Source of the DNA: Lucifuga dentata
Lineage: Eukaryota > Chordata > Actinopteri > Ophidiiformes > Bythitidae
Length of the DNA: 64,000 nt
NCBI GenBank assembly: GCA_014773175.1
Contig: VXCM01000469.1
Coordinates: forward strand, 310,001 to 374,000
Direction of reading: 5' to 3'
Shown: piece after piece, positions 23,501 through 33,775 of the stretch
Layout of the letters: every line of letters begins with the position of its first letter
Position numbering within the stretch: position 1 is the stretch's first letter
The notes under the pieces: model-generated
What the model saw: only the letters and a program-made list of their open reading frames with translations
Databases searched by the model: none
Told to the model about the DNA's origin: nothing
Made by a program: the position numbers and the translations under genes

Positions 23501-24030
23501 TGCCATGTAATAACACAAACACTAAATATACTGTATTTTATTAGTTAATGTTTAACAGTGCATTGTTTTGCCACTCTAATAACACATACAAAGCAAGTTA
23601 CAGTGTTAAAAAAACATATGTAGACACAAAACAGGATTTAGTCTTTACATTCTCAAATTAAGGCACATTTCAAAACCAGAAGTACTACATTTCTTTATAA
23701 AAGCAAAAGGACTCATTTGTACTTTCACATTACAGTTCAAGTAAAAAAGGCTTTGACCTCTTAACCAAGAAGGGATTGTAATATAATCAGCAATAAAATG
23801 TTATTTTTGTCTTATGCAGTGTGATTTATTGAGTATTTAGAGTGTCGTCTCAGCATTCTATTCTGCTCCCTCCATAGGTCAATATATAGAAGCATGTATA
23901 TATAGCACAGATCAACCATAAGTTGAAATTTGCAAAGCTCATGATTTACAATACGAGTTTCAGCATTAGTAAAATCAGTGCATTTATGTTTCCATTCTGT
24001 ACTGCAGCGTTTAACAAAGATATTCATTCA
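23501..24030 (-). other. slc52a3 3' UTR (predicted)
   Basis: Sequence following the slc52a3 stop on the minus strand. It is AT-rich with no coding exon. AATAAA motifs on the minus strand (TTTATT on plus) occur near 23,534 and 23,826, so either could serve as the polyadenylation signal; the exact end is not resolved. Confidence 0.4.
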
Positions 24031-26150
24031 CTACATTGGACACTTGGTGTTGCAAGCATCACCTGACTTAAAGAGTCCATACACACTGACCAGTGGGAAC
24101 ATGGATATAGCCCCAACCATGGAACCCAACTGCACTACTGCTCCACACCACACAAGGGCGCTATGGCCTTCATCCCGCAGAATGACTCCAATGATGACCT
24201 TTACGTAGGACAAGAACAGGACAAATACGATCCAGGCCAAAACCTGCAGCAGAGAAGAGGTGATTGTCATTCATTAACATATTGATAATGACAACTGACA
24301 TTAATTGCCACTGTGATTGCAAAGGGTTCCTTAACCATCCTGTTTGACCTCATATAGCATATAGCATAGACAACACAATGCTTTTTAACTCAGCCACCAT
24401 GAACAGGAAAGAATGGAGGTTTTCATTCCAAACAGCCCCAACAGCATTTAACTTCACTGATTAGTTCCTGATTAATACCAACCAATGAAATCAGCTGCTG
24501 CAGTGTTTGGTTGGAGTTAGTGGGTTATGATTATGATTATTTAAAACCCCTGAGCTTTAACAAACATTTTTGTGATCAAATAACAGTTATGTTCAGTCAC
24601 AAACACAACTTGAAAAATGTGGAGTTTGTAAGATTTCTGCCTGAGCATGAGCTCTGTTTACAAGACAAAAAAACTTGAACATGATGTCTGTTTTGTAAAT
24701 TTTAATCATTTGCTGAATAACATGTCTATTTCCTAATTCCTAGGAGGAAGAGTCTTACCATGACAACAGTTCCTGAAGCACTGTGGACAAGCAGAGGACA
24801 GGGACTCATAGCAGCCATGGCCATGATGTAGGCGCCAAATCCTGTCCCGAACACGGTCAAAAAACTCATAAAGATGAGGGACCTGGAAACAAAGACGCAT
24901 AAGGTGACACCAAGAACATCATGATATGATTTCAGATTTCATGTCTGGAGTCTCCACCTGTAGTGGATTAGTCTTCTGGGAGTGACCTCCAATCATACGA
25001 AAACATATGAAATCATTTTAGAAGATAATATAAAAGCAGCATTACATTACGATACCTACCGTATTGGCATAAACATGGCGATGAAGCACGCCACTGGGTT
25101 AGCAACAGCTGCCATGGTGGCTGCTAGATGGTAGGCCTGGTTGCCGTAAGGTAGACAGGAGTAGGACTGTACAGACGGCAGCACTGCATTGGTCAGAGCA
25201 TTGACCCAGGCCAGCACCACAAAGATGAACACCACCTCTAGGCTTCTGTAGGTCCCCTTTCCAAAAGAGCTGCGAGGTTCCTTCCTGGTCAGCGGACTGA
25301 TCATTGGCTTCTGCTCTGCTGTCTGGGCGTGCAGAGACAGCCCTTGTTCTCTCTTTGTGGCCAGATCATCACTGAAGTACTTATCGCTGTTTCTCTCCCG
25401 AGCCACAGCCGGGTGATGGTTAAGTNGATCATCACTGAAGTACTTATCGCTGTTTCTCTCCCGAGCCACAGCCGGGTGATGGTTAAGTAGGACAAAGGCC
25501 ACCAGGCAAACTACCATCATAGCACTGAGGAACAGGAAGAAGACCTGGGCAGAGAATTTGGCAGGCTGGTAGATAGCTTGTAGCTCTGCATTACCAGCCA
25601 TAGTTAAATTATTAGCTGTTTTATTGGCTGCACCAGTTGTAGTGACATTTTGACAGTGGACTACACCAACACCTTGAATTAGAGCCACCAATGCAGGCAC
25701 CAGACCGCTGAGGCCTTCACCTACAAAGTATGTAGTGAGGTACTGTGGACGCAGCCTCATCATGAAAGGCAGGAAGGTGACGGAGGAGGTACAGTCCACA
25801 ACTGAAAGCAGAAAGCTTAACAGTAGGAGGGGCAAACTGTGCAAGGAGCCCCCTAGTGTGACAGTGTGCTTCCAGAAGAAGCCCAGCAGGAATGTAGCAA
25901 TGATTCCCAATCCAACAATGCAGTAGATGACCAGCCGCTCATCCAGGATCCTGGGGCGGAAGCGATGCATTACAGTGATGAAGAGAGGACCGATGTTTGC
26001 CATCTGGATGAGGACTGTGAGGTAGGAGGGCAAGTACCAGCCTTCTGGGATCTCCGGGACGACCAGGGGGAGCTCAACCCACATCCCGTTGATGGCCACC
26101 CATGAGCCCATGCCAAAGAGACATGCCAGCACATGAGTCAGCAGCGACAT
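24031..26150 (-). CDS. slc52a3: solute carrier family 52, riboflavin transporter (RFVT3-like)
   Basis: Plasma-membrane carrier that brings riboflavin (vitamin B2) into cells. Three coding exons on the minus strand: 25,060-26,150, 24,759-24,882 and 24,031-24,243, all with GT-AG borders and matching phases. The start is [17 protein letters not shown] at 26,150; it follows a 5' UTR acceptor at about 26,201. Family hallmarks are visible: [82 protein letters not shown] and the C-terminal [14 protein letters not shown]. About 11 membrane segments are expected. NVT and NLT glycosylation sites lie in the loop after the fifth or sixth segment. Corrected length is about 454 residues, near the family's 450-470. 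An N at 25,426 splits a 62-bp exact duplication (25,364-25,425 and 25,427-25,488) that adds 21 residues in frame; this looks like an assembly error, not biology. The choice of slc52a3 over slc52a2 rests on overall similarity recalled from memory. Confidence 0.92.
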
Positions 26151-26200
26151 GGTGATGTTAGGAATGAGGAAAATCAGGAAATGTTGGTTGTACACAATCT
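26151..26200 (-). other. slc52a3 5' UTR segment of the first coding exon
   Basis: On the minus strand, ctttgtgtatttcag ends at about 26,201, giving an acceptor 50 bases before the ATG. The upstream ATG at 26,261 in the same frame lies in the intron side of this acceptor and is not used as the start. Confidence 0.6.
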
Positions 26201-27272
26201 GAAATACACAAAGACATTTCTCAGTTTGTTGGCAACATGGAATTAGAGGGATCCTTACCACTAGATTTGATATAGTAAAAAAAAAAAAAAGAAATTAGTT
26301 TAAACTGATAAATGAGTCTGATCTCTTATTTCAAAATTGGATATGAGCCATTCAGTGTCTTCCATCACTGGCTTATACAAGCTAACAATGAGATTTGCAT
26401 TACAAATATAAGAAAAGGTAAACATAGCATACATGACCATCACATGTCTTCACAGAGTACAAAACAGTGTCTATGCAACATGTCCATGCGGTTAGGAATG
26501 ACCTTCCCACTCTCTCTGTCCCTCTTTGAAATGTGGGATCTGACCTTTGACACACTAACACACTATTCCCAAAATAGCATCATGTGCTTGTGACATTCCC
26601 ACAATGATACATTCATGTAAAATGAAATAATAGCAAAGCTGTTAAATAAAGCTACTAATGTAGGAGGTCATCATCATTATTAGATTTGTTCCAATCAAAA
26701 ATTTGTGTAATATTGGAAAAATGCAAATTCATTTACAGTCTACACCTCCAATATTAACACTAATTTTCTTTCTGATATATAAATAATGTGCTTGTGAAAA
26801 TAATAAAACTGTATTTTATTGGGAGTATAATATCTATCAAAGACATTTTATACTGATAAAAAAAAAACTTCCATTCATGATTTACAACCACAACCTTTTC
26901 TTGCATTATTTTCTCTTTAGATTAGAATAACCACAGCCTGAACAAGTTGAAAATAAAGACTGACAAGTTCTAATCTTCTATCATTAAAAGTTCTATAATT
27001 AAAAATTAACTATAAATGACTATCTGTCATATCAGGAAATAAAAATAAGCATTGTTGACAGTATTACACTTCCTCATTCTGAATTGCAAAATCTCAACTG
27101 TAGAATCGTGGTTCCCACACTAGTTACATTTGATCATCTCTTTGCATTGTAAAAGGAGTAGATGGACTCATGCAGGGAGCAGATGAGCTGGAAAAGCCTT
27201 TGCTGCCATCAACTCTAGGATAACCCAGCAATCCAATAACATTTCCAGTCAGCGTGCCAGGATTCATCTTAC
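26201..27272 (-). other. predicted first intron of slc52a3
   Basis: AT-rich stretch without exons on either strand, bounded by the acceptor at about 26,201 and the donor at 27,272. Confidence 0.45.
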
Positions 27273-27560
27273 CTCGTTCACAACAGGAAGAGAATCCCCT
27301 CCTCTCCCCCCTTTCTTTTAAAAACCATCCGCTCCATTGTAATCAGAGAGTTTTGCTGTTACATCAGCCAGAAGTGCGTGTTCATGCATTTCCTCCCCCT
27401 TTTCTCCTACACACACACACACCGACACTTCTACTTCCTGTCTCTGCTGCACCTGATAGGGTGGGACTACGCAGGCGCACATGTTCTCCATCACCATGAC
27501 TGTGGTAATCTGCTACCAGGCAGCCATGTGCTCTGTGTGTCTGAGAGTGCAGCAACCATG
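27273..27560 (-). promoter_or_regulatory. probable slc52a3 non-coding first exon and promoter
   Basis: On the minus strand a donor of consensus quality (AACGAG|GTAAGA) ends an exon at 27,273. The preceding 250 bases are richer in C and G than their surroundings and hold CA/GT-rich and CT-rich runs. The extent and transcription start are not visible. The same interval is the upstream flank of the possible small plus-strand gene at 27,558. Confidence 0.4.
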
Positions 27561-28104
27561 AGAGTAAGAGAAGGAAAGGGGAGGTTCTTATTAAAATAGC
27601 TCCTCCCCTTCCCTCTCCCTCCCCAACCAGTAAACGCCCTTGTGCTCTGCCCTCCTTTAAACACACAGGCTGCTGTTACTGCTTCTTATCCACACAAGTA
27701 CAGTTATATGTGAATATCATACTACATTTCCTTGTATTCCACTTCCATTCATCTGTTCATGTCTCATTTTTTACCTTCAGTCTTTGGATTTAAGCAGCAA
27801 ACACTGAACACATTAGTTTTTTGTTTTTTTTTTAGATTTGAGTTACATTTGCTGTTAGATTACACAGAAATGCCTTAAGTCCAAAAAATGGCATGCACAT
27901 ATAGTATTGAATTGCAGATTAAAATACTGTGGAGGAAAAAAAAACAAACTTTTTTTTCACAATTTTTTCTCCTCATAGTTGGAGTCGGATGATTCCACTC
28001 AGCCAGCAGATGTCAATGCTGAGATGTCAGCTATCTTTGATGGAGAGTTTAGTGAGGAACCCAGCCTGGAGGAAAAACCTGATTACCTGCACTTCATGCT
28101 TTGA
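27558..28104 (+). CDS. possible 43-residue two-exon protein, unidentified
   Basis: Exon 2 (27,979-28,104) follows a good acceptor (ttttttctcctcatag) and reads 41 codons then TGA: an acidic stretch LESDDSTQPADVNAEMSAIF..., ending DYLHFML. An upstream ATG at 27,558 with A at -3 (caaccATG) is followed by AGA and a donor (AGA|GTAAGAG) at 27,563; joining the two keeps phase and gives MRLESDD...DYLHFML, 43 residues. About 30% is Asp/Glu near the middle and there is no membrane segment or signal peptide. It would be transcribed divergently from slc52a3. I do not recognise it. It might also be the last exon of a longer gene, an orphan exon, or chance. Confidence 0.35.
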
Positions 28105-29741
28105 TTTCCCTGATGAAATCCCTGCCAGTACTACAGTGTATTTAACGGCTCTGTTTACTGAGAAGGGCTCAGACTGTCCTTTGCAATTTTAGACATGAAA
28201 AACACCAAAAACATCAGTCTTCTTAAAGTCATACCAGTTTAATGAATGTTGTTAAACTGTAGTGATTTTTATTTATTTTTTATTTATTTATTTTTTTTAC
28301 ATTATTCCTCTAATTTTGTTCGAGCAACTGCAAACTGCTGGGTCCTTGATTGCTTCTATTTTACAAACTCATGTTTTTTGTCCAATTTTTGTTCAAACCC
28401 ACAGAAACTTATTTTAAATTCTGTGGAGATGTGAAATTCCAGAGATTCCACATACATGTTGCTGAATGTTGGGGAAATGAACATAAAATTCAACAAAAAA
28501 ATTCCCCAAAATTCAGCATGATATATATTTTAATTGATTCCCCCCCCAACTTTTACGTAAATGTCCGCTGTAAATGTGTATAATTTTATACACATTTGAG
28601 TGTGTAAAGACAGAGACACTGAGTAGTCCAGCAAAGTTTATAACAATGGAAACTATTCTGAGCTTGTGATAATATTATCTGTAACCAGAAAGTCAAAACA
28701 GTTCCAAGGCTTTTAAAAACAGAAGAATTGAGCCTTTGATTGGACGGCACAGAGATTTTTGACACTTTGCCTCACTTTTATTATGACTATATATTATTTA
28801 ACTCAAGTACAGCTATGTGATAAAACCACATAGATGTCATAAGATGTCAAACATGTTTTGATTTGAGAAGCAGCAAAAATACATATTTATATACTGCAGT
28901 CAATACCGTGGTGAATACTGAGATAGTCCAGCCGTACAAATCTCCTCAGGTAACACTGGATAGTTATGGATAATTATCAAGCAGGCTAGACTTATAATAA
29001 TATAATAATAGACACAATAGACTGCAGCTTCCTGATGTAACACTAAAGGATTCTTTATTTGAATAATATATTTTTTGAATAATATATCTATTTATTTGGA
29101 ATTGAAGGTTTGTTGTGTTTGAGACTATAGTTACTGTAGTTACTGGAGGTTTAACATCCTTCTGTGCATTCAGTTCTAACTGATGTTTCAGAATTAAAAA
29201 CTTGAATCCAGCTGACCTGACTCAGTTTTAATATATCTACTGACTGCAAATCTTCATCAAAACTAAAAGATTATAGAACTAAGACATAAAGCTACAATAA
29301 ATAAATAAATAAATAAATAATAATGTTAAATACTTTAAACATTCCATTCTGCCTATTAAATCACACAAGAATACCACATACCTCCTGAAGGACTGGATGT
29401 GCAGAGTTGCACTTAGTTCTGGTGAGAGGTGACACAACTGTGCTGAGGGTTATTTGGCTCAGATATAGACACGACACACAGCTGCTTCACAGAACAGTGA
29501 GCTTCTGATGTTTCTAACAGTTTCTAACTGAATATACTACACACATTGTGCTCAGAGCTGAATGTTTTGTTCTTTACATATCTGAACCCACATCATGTGA
29601 CCACTGAGGGCTGAGCCAGAGGTTCAGTTTGGTAACCAGGCAACAAGTGTGGGAGGTGGGGGGAAGGCCTTGAGAAATGATTAAATGATTTTATGCAGTT
29701 TTTTGGGGATTAAGCTATCTAATTTAATCTATTTTTCGCAG
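28105..29741. other. intergenic stretch
   Basis: No exon is supported. It is AT-rich, with homopolymers, C-run at about 28,541-28,549 and an (AAAT)n run at 29,297-29,322 whose AATAAA words could serve the small plus-strand gene if it is real. Confidence 0.5.
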
Positions 29742-29855
29742 AAGCAATGTCAACCAACAAAACAATATTAAAAAGAGAGGGTGTCTTAGCAAATGGTTTC
29801 TCAGAGGGTTTCAGTTCAGGATACGAGCATGAAGACTCCCCCCCCTTGGTAAAGG
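29742..29855 (+). CDS. possible alternative first coding exon of the HIPK-like gene
   Basis: A pyrimidine-rich acceptor (tctatttttcgcag) ends at 29,741, and five bases later ATG (29,747) opens MSTNKTILKREGVLANGFSE..., 36 codons plus one base, to a consensus donor (AAGG|GTGAGT) at 29,855. Its phase fits the next kinase exon exactly (...LVKGSKKKFAS). This would give a 507-residue kinase without the myristoylation start. The presence of an acceptor before the ATG implies a further upstream non-coding exon. It competes with the start at 30,996. Confidence 0.45.
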
Positions 29856-30719
29856 GTGAGTTCATGCACCTTAGCATAACAAGACTGAGCAGCAACATGC
29901 CGTTCACAGTGGGAGGGTTGTTAGTGAGGATCAGGCTGACTTTTGTTCAGAACAAATTCCAACTGAAATGAAGGACTCCCGTTGATATTAGTCTCCTTAC
30001 AACTACCTTCATATTCTGTTTTGTTATCCGCACTATGAAAGAAGAAACACAGGACAGAAAATTACTAGTCACTTAACTTCCACTTAAATTCTCAAGAATT
30101 AATTACCTATAAAAGCAATATTCCACCCCAAATAATGACAGTGTCAAACACTCATCTTCTGTAGGTTCTAATAAGCTGAAACAAATTATTCACAAGCCTT
30201 GAAGTTTACTAAAATATTATTTATCATCCTGCTGTACATCTTTTACATATTCTCTGAAATTCTGCCAATTTCCCATTGTGCCACATTAAACAATAACCAA
30301 TATACTTTCAGCATATTATTCACTGATATAATGGCAGTTATTTTCATTGTGCTTTTTCTGATTTTGTCATAATTCACCCAGTAGTGTTTTACAAGTGGAA
30401 ACCAGTTAGAAACTAGTGAAATATAATATATCCTGTGAGAGGAAGAAAACCCAAGACATGCACTTAAATGACCTGGAGTCATCGTGCATATTTTGGCAGA
30501 AGTGTAATAAACTGTTTCTATCTCAAAACTGCATGGATCTGTGTCTTTAAACAAAAATCTTTTTATTAAATAACAAGGCATCACATAAAAGGTGATATAT
30601 ATATAGGGATATAGATTGACCCAAACTTTTAAAACCAAATATCTGCGTTAACATTGTGTGTTTTATGTTTGGGTAAGACTGAGCATAAAAACGACACAAG
30701 ATGCACCTGTCACGTTCAA

Positions 30720-30890
30720 ACTGAGCTCCGCCCACATTTCGTGATCTCACAGGGTGTAGGCGGTAATGCAATTTAAGCCCCGCCCACCAACTGCACCGCC
30801 AACAATGTAGCGAGCGCTCTTGTTCGTGCAGAGTTGCGTGCGCTTAAGCTACGTATGAAAGTCGTGACGTCATATGACATGACGGTTTCT
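30720..30890 (+). promoter_or_regulatory. GC-rich promoter of the HIPK-like gene with CRE
   Basis: Island of GC and CpG in AT-rich surroundings. It holds GC-box-like CCGCCCAC at about 30,728 and CCCCGCCCAC at about 30,777, CpG-rich words (gtagcgagcgctc, gttgcgtgcgc), and a perfect palindromic cAMP-response element TGACGTCA at 30,865-30,872. It lies 110-270 bases before the ATG at 30,996, as expected for a TATA-less vertebrate promoter. No TATA box was seen. Confidence 0.55.
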
Positions 30891-30995
30891 GGTTGGTTGG
30901 TTTCTGTCAAGTACTTTACATCAAAATCAAAATGATGTCATATTTCATCTGAGTAACTCCACACAAGTCAAAGAAACACATTTCATACATTGATA

Positions 30996-33715
30996 ATGGG
31001 TGGAAAAGGTGAAATAATGCATGCACACACACACACACACACACACACCACTGAAAGTTTTTTAGTTTATGCTTTAAACTTACTTAATATAACTAGAATA
31101 ATTATTAATATAATAAAAACTATTTAACTGATATTAAAACAATATAATTATGAGCAAAAAATATGTGTGTAATTCACCCCATCCCCTATCCCTAAATATG
31201 GGCCTGGGTAAAAAAAAAAAATAATAATAATAATTGATAAAACTTAATGTACGTGTTTTGTTGTGTGACTAAACTNAAAAAAAAAAAATAATAATAATAA
31301 TTGATAAAACTTAATGTACGTGTTTTGTTGTGTGACTAAACTGTTATCTAAACCCAAATAACCTGACATATTTTCTCAACAGGTTCAAAGAAAAAATTTG
31401 CATCTTTGAGTGAAAGCTGCGATCAGCACAGCTCCTCAACTCTTTACGACATCCAGGCGACCCTTGGAGAGGGACGCTATGGCACAGTGATGAAGTGTGT
31501 GAATAAAGACACATCTGAAGTAGTGGCTGTGAAGTTTCTGAAAAAGAAACGTGGTCGCTGCACAAACAAAGAGGTGGGTCACTGTAATTTCCCTCATCAT
31601 CCTTACAATGTATTTCTTTATCTATCAGCATACATATGTTTTATCAAACTCTTTTCTTTTCACTCCAGATAGACATGTTGAATCAAATCAGTGCTCTTGA
31701 CCCAGATAAGCACAACCTGGTGCAATTCAATGGATATTTTGTGTTTGAGGAGTGTACATGTCTAGAATTTGAAATGCTGGACAAGACTTTGGCAACATTA
31801 CTGAAGGACGGGCCATTGTCTCTACCTGATATACAGTACATCACACAACAGGTACAATCACTAACACTGGTCATATTGGAACCAATTATCTACTGATCAA
31901 TGAAAACAGAATGCACAGACCCGCACAATGACAGCTAATCCTATTTCTTCCTCTCTCCCTGCAGCTGCTTGTGGCGTTTGATGCACTGAAGAGTATTGGT
32001 GTCATTCATACAGACCTTAAATCTGACAATGTGATGCTTATTAATCACAAGCAACAGCCGTTCAAGGTGAAATTAATTGACTTTGGACTGGCCCTAGCAA
32101 TGTCTGAAGTGAAGCTTGGTATCAAATGTGTTCAGCCTCTTGCTTTCAGGTGGGTTCAGTATGCACAACTCATTGTTAACATGTATGACCTTTTGTGTTT
32201 CTGTTCTAGCATATGTGTCACTCTGTCATACATCCAGTATATTAGTATTTAGTAGTGATAAAGTGTGCTGCTTTTTCCCGAGTTGACATGTCAGATGTCC
32301 TCTCTGCTGTCAGAATTTGGTAAAATTACTCATATTTGCTTCTTGTCTTTTTTTTTCTTTTTTTTTTTAGGGCTCCAGAAGTTCTCTTGGGTCTCCCCAT
32401 CACCGAGGCCATAGATATGTGGAGTCTCGGTATGCTCCTCATCCGCTTGTTCACAGGACACCACATGTTCAGAGGAAAAGACGAATATGATATGGTGAGT
32501 AACCCAATACACCTACAGCTCCTTACATTTCCACAGATAAATATCCAAAACAAAGAAGACACCTGATGTAGGATTTGGGCTCATTTGATTCTGTATGTTC
32601 TCCCAATAGATCAAGTGTATTGTGGACCTACTGGGGCAGCCAGAGGACGACCTGTTGAATGCTGGACTGTTCACAAAAAAGTACTTTAGGGAGAAACAGC
32701 AGCCCAATGGTTCAAACTGGTGTTTGAAGGTATTTTAACATTGTTTTGATTTACACCATCTGGTCAAATCATTTTATTTTTGGATTAGGCAACAACTCTT
32801 TTGAAATGGTTCAAATGCTGACTGATGAACTATCTAATTTATATTTTGTTCTCTTAGACACCAGGAGAGTATTTGGAGGACACAGCCACAGTCTTCCATA
32901 TACGTTTGACTTTTGTCAACCCCTCTTCTCTGGATTCTCTAATAGATGTAAGTTGTCTCAATTGCATTGTATGAGTTATGACTGTGGTTACTATTTATTT
33001 TGTGTGTCAGTGTGAGGTGGGAATTGGATTAACTAAACTGCCACTGACATTTTTTTTCCCAAATGTAGGTTAGCTTGGAGGAAGGAGGCCTCAGCTCTGT
33101 TGAATATGAAGGAAAGAGAGCATTTTTAAGCCTTTTAAAACAGCTGCTGCATGTGGATGCACAGCAGAGAATCACTCCGGGTGAAGCTCTAAATCACCTG
33201 TTTATTACTATGGCACATCTGACTGACAAGTAAGTGGCTGTCTGTATATGTTGGCTGTTAACACAATTATTAGATAACACAAGGTAGAAAAGAAGGAAAC
33301 ATGGGTGACTTTTTAATTGATTGACATATCTATGTCTTGTTATGCTTTACCCAGTGTGAGGAGCTCCTGCGAAAAGACGAATATCAGCCAAAAGGATTCT
33401 TCAGTTGATGCCATTGTCTTTGTAGCACCCAGAGCTGAAACAGATTCAGATTCAGCTTCAGTCATTGACAAAAATGACAAAACTTCAGCGGTTCACAAAA
33501 ATTCCACAACTTCAGCGGCTGAAAAAATTTCTGAAACTTCTGTGGCTGACAAACATGTCAAAACTTCAACAGCATTTGTCCGTGCTAAGAAGAAGCAGAT
33601 GTGCTGCACATGCAAGTTCTTCAGGACACTGAAAAATTCCTTGATTTCCATAGCGTGTAAGATGAAACGCTCTAAGAAACTGAAAAAAATTAAAAAAAAA
33701 AAAAAAGTGGCCTAA
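30996..33715 (+). CDS. HIPK-like protein kinase, predicted membrane-targeted
   Basis: Serine/threonine kinase of the DYRK/HIPK group. Exons: 30,996-31,008, 31,383-31,573, 31,669-31,851, 31,965-32,149, 32,371-32,494, 32,610-32,729, 32,858-32,947, 33,069-33,229 and 33,355-33,715; all borders are GT-AG and phases match, giving 475 residues. Kinase features: glycine loop GEGRYGTV (34-40), VAVK lysine 55, helix-C glutamate 68, catalytic loop HTDLKSDN (144-151), DFG (168-170), RAPE (191-194), then EAIDMWSLG as in HIPKs. In vertebrate HIPKs the corresponding loops read HADLKPEN and SRYYRAPE; here the tyrosines before RAPE are absent (LAFRAPE). The N-terminus MGGKGSKKK fits a myristoylation signal with adjacent lysines. 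The tail (from 356) has four 9-residue repeats, then Cys 439, 440, 442 and a lysine-rich end. It lacks the long nuclear and PEST regions of HIPK1-3. The start at 30,996 is favoured by the promoter but 29,747 is possible. It may be one of the lineage-expanded HIPK-like genes of fish. Confidence 0.85.
31207..31338. repeat. duplication around a single-N gap in a kinase intron
   Basis: (AAT)n-containing sequence ending ...gtgtgactaaact occurs on both sides of the N at 31,276. It lies in the intron before the second kinase exon and does not affect the coding sequence. Confidence 0.8.
33455..33562 (+). repeat. 27-bp coding tandem repeat (four units) in the kinase tail
   Basis: Residues 390-425 of the kinase are four 9-residue units: ASVIDKNDK, TSAVHKNST, TSAAEKISE, TSVADKHVK. 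At DNA level the period is 27 bases with moderate divergence, so the repeat is not very recent. It separates the kinase domain from the cysteine/lysine-rich end and is probably a flexible linker. Confidence 0.75.
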
Positions 33716-33775
33716 AGGACAAAGGTGAATGTCTGCTCCTGTACTGAACAATAATAAATTAAAATTATAATGATA
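33716..33775 (+). terminator. HIPK-like gene 3' UTR with polyadenylation signal
   Basis: AATAAA at 33,753-33,758, 38 bases after the stop, followed by AT-rich sequence and GTGT/T-rich words near 33,790-33,830. A very short 3' UTR is predicted. Confidence 0.6.

Noticed and set aside
26151..26261. Upstream in-frame ATG for slc52a3, adding 37 residues
   Set aside because: An acceptor at about 26,201 separates it from the exon, and family members start at the MSLLTHV-type position.
32326..32562. Minus-strand frames opposite the kinase exons
   Set aside because: Shadows of the real plus-strand exon with RAPEVLLG and its splice sites.
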